From Clostridia bacterium (GTDB lineage Bacteria > Bacillota > Clostridia > Oscillospirales > Acutalibacteraceae), in NCBI GenBank assembly GCA_024689165.1, contig JAILDS010000161.1:1-5032 (forward strand): a stretch of 5,032 nucleotides of DNA. The letters are read 5' to 3'. The position numbers and the translations under genes are program-made. Below the pieces are notes generated by a model that worked only from the letters and a program-made list of their open reading frames with translations, did no database searches and was not told where the DNA came from. How positions within the stretch are numbered: the first letter of the stretch is position 1; each line of letters begins with the position of its first letter. Below are positions 4,518 to 5,032 of the stretch, one piece after another.

Positions 4518-5032
4518 TTGAGGATCCTTATAGTCACCGAATATTTCTATCCGGACTCGTTCCGGATAAACGACCTTGTGAAAAGCTTCGTCTCCGACGG
4601 GTACGAAGTCACCGTACTGACGGGGCAGCCCGATTACAAAACGGGCTTTACCCCTCCGGAGTACCGCTACCCGAAAAACAGGCGCGGCGTTTACGGCGGA
4701 GTACGCGTCATCCGCGTGCCGTCCGTACAGCGCAAGACCGGAACGCTCAGAAGGGCGGCGAGCTACGGCTCCTTCGTCCTCACCGCAGGCGCGTGGGCGG
4801 CATGCCGTTCGAAAAGAACGGGCCGAGCGCCCATCACGTCCGACGCTCGGCGCCGCGGGACCGGATATGACCTCGTCTTCTGCTACCAGCTCTCGCCGGT
4901 GTTCCAGCTCGTCCCCGCCATGCTTGCCGCAGCCCGGAGCGGATGCCCTCTGCTTTGCTACTGCTGCGACCTCTGGCCCGAGTCGTTGAAGGCGTGGAAC
5001 GTGCCCGAGACGGGCGCGGTCTACCGCGCGGT
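4518..5032 (+). CDS. GT4-type (WbuB-like) glycosyltransferase, N-terminal part (runs off window)
   Basis: A frame of 171 codons stays open to the window end. It encodes the N-terminal Rossmann-like domain of a GT-B fold glycosyltransferase, the acceptor-binding half. Visible landmarks are MRILIVTEYFYPDSFRINDL (1-20), VTVLTGQPDY (31-40) and GVRVIRVPSV (61-70). YDLVFCYQLSPVF (117-129) and CCDLWPESL (149-157) follow. This order matches WbuB-like GT4 enzymes that add sugars to O-antigen, capsule or other surface polysaccharides at the cytoplasmic membrane. The donor-binding half lies beyond 5032, so the sugar cannot be predicted. The TTG at 4518 is preferred: it gives the family's usual first residues and has AAAGGA 8 bases upstream. 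An ATG at 4509 (MFLLRILIV) is the alternative but overlaps that ribosome binding site. Residues 97-115 form a basic, low-similarity insertion. The gene may begin a surface-polysaccharide cluster. Confidence 0.85.
   Translation, partial: MRILIVTEYFYPDSFRINDLVKSFVSDGYEVTVLTGQPDYKTGFTPPEYRYPKNRRGVYGGVRVIRVPSVQRKTGTLRRAASYGSFVLTAGAWAACRSKRTGRAPITSDARRRGTGYDLVFCYQLSPVFQLVPAMLAAARSGCPLLCYCCDLWPESLKAWNVPETGAVYRA

Noticed and set aside
3919..4537. Frames of 200 (rightward) and 114 (leftward) codons across tsaB, the small gene and the gap
   Set aside because: They have arginine-rich or low-complexity shadow composition and cross several well-supported genes.

Overview
The window looks like chromosomal DNA from a GC-rich, uncultured-type Firmicutes lineage, probably a gut or rumen Clostridia member. 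The reasons are strong AGGAGG-type ribosome binding sites, an acetyl-type MetA of Bacillus/Clostridia character, a small DUF6440-like protein, and an exported beta-helix-type protein. The taxonomic call is inference only.

Left part (1-1030, leftward). The 5' end of a secreted repeat protein (signal peptide plus beta-helix-like strands) begins at 587 and runs out of the window at base 1. Behind it lies a block of palindromic repeats (653-1023): a partial copy and a complete copy of a 148-bp element in 100-bp tandem register, then two 43-bp units.

Centre (1031-2119). A leftward REP-associated tyrosine transposase (RAYT, Y1/HUH family) is flanked on both sides by the same repeats. The complete elements (753-900 and 1582-1729, extending to 1780) are REPIN-like: two REP palindromes in inverted orientation enclosing internal hairpins. 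Eight REP copies are recognisable. A good leftward sigma-70-type promoter at 1876-1904 would transcribe the right-hand repeats and then the RAYT. The rest, up to 2119, is non-coding and ends in the promoter of the next operon.

Right part (2064-5032, rightward). An extended -10 promoter overlapped by a perfect inverted repeat drives a tightly packed gene string. It holds metA (homoserine O-acyltransferase, predicted acetyl-CoA type), tsaE and tsaB (tRNA t6A modification) and a 64-residue DUF6440-like protein, all joined by 4-base ATGA overlaps. After a 70-80 bp hairpin-rich gap comes the N-terminal half of a GT4-type glycosyltransferase, cut by the window end. The metA-tsaE-tsaB coupling joins the methionine branch of homoserine metabolism to a tRNA modification that consumes threonine. 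rimI and tsaD, the frequent partners of tsaE-tsaB, are not in the window.

The most interesting system here is the RAYT gene with its surrounding REPIN-like array. The palindrome over the metA -10 element is the best candidate regulatory site.
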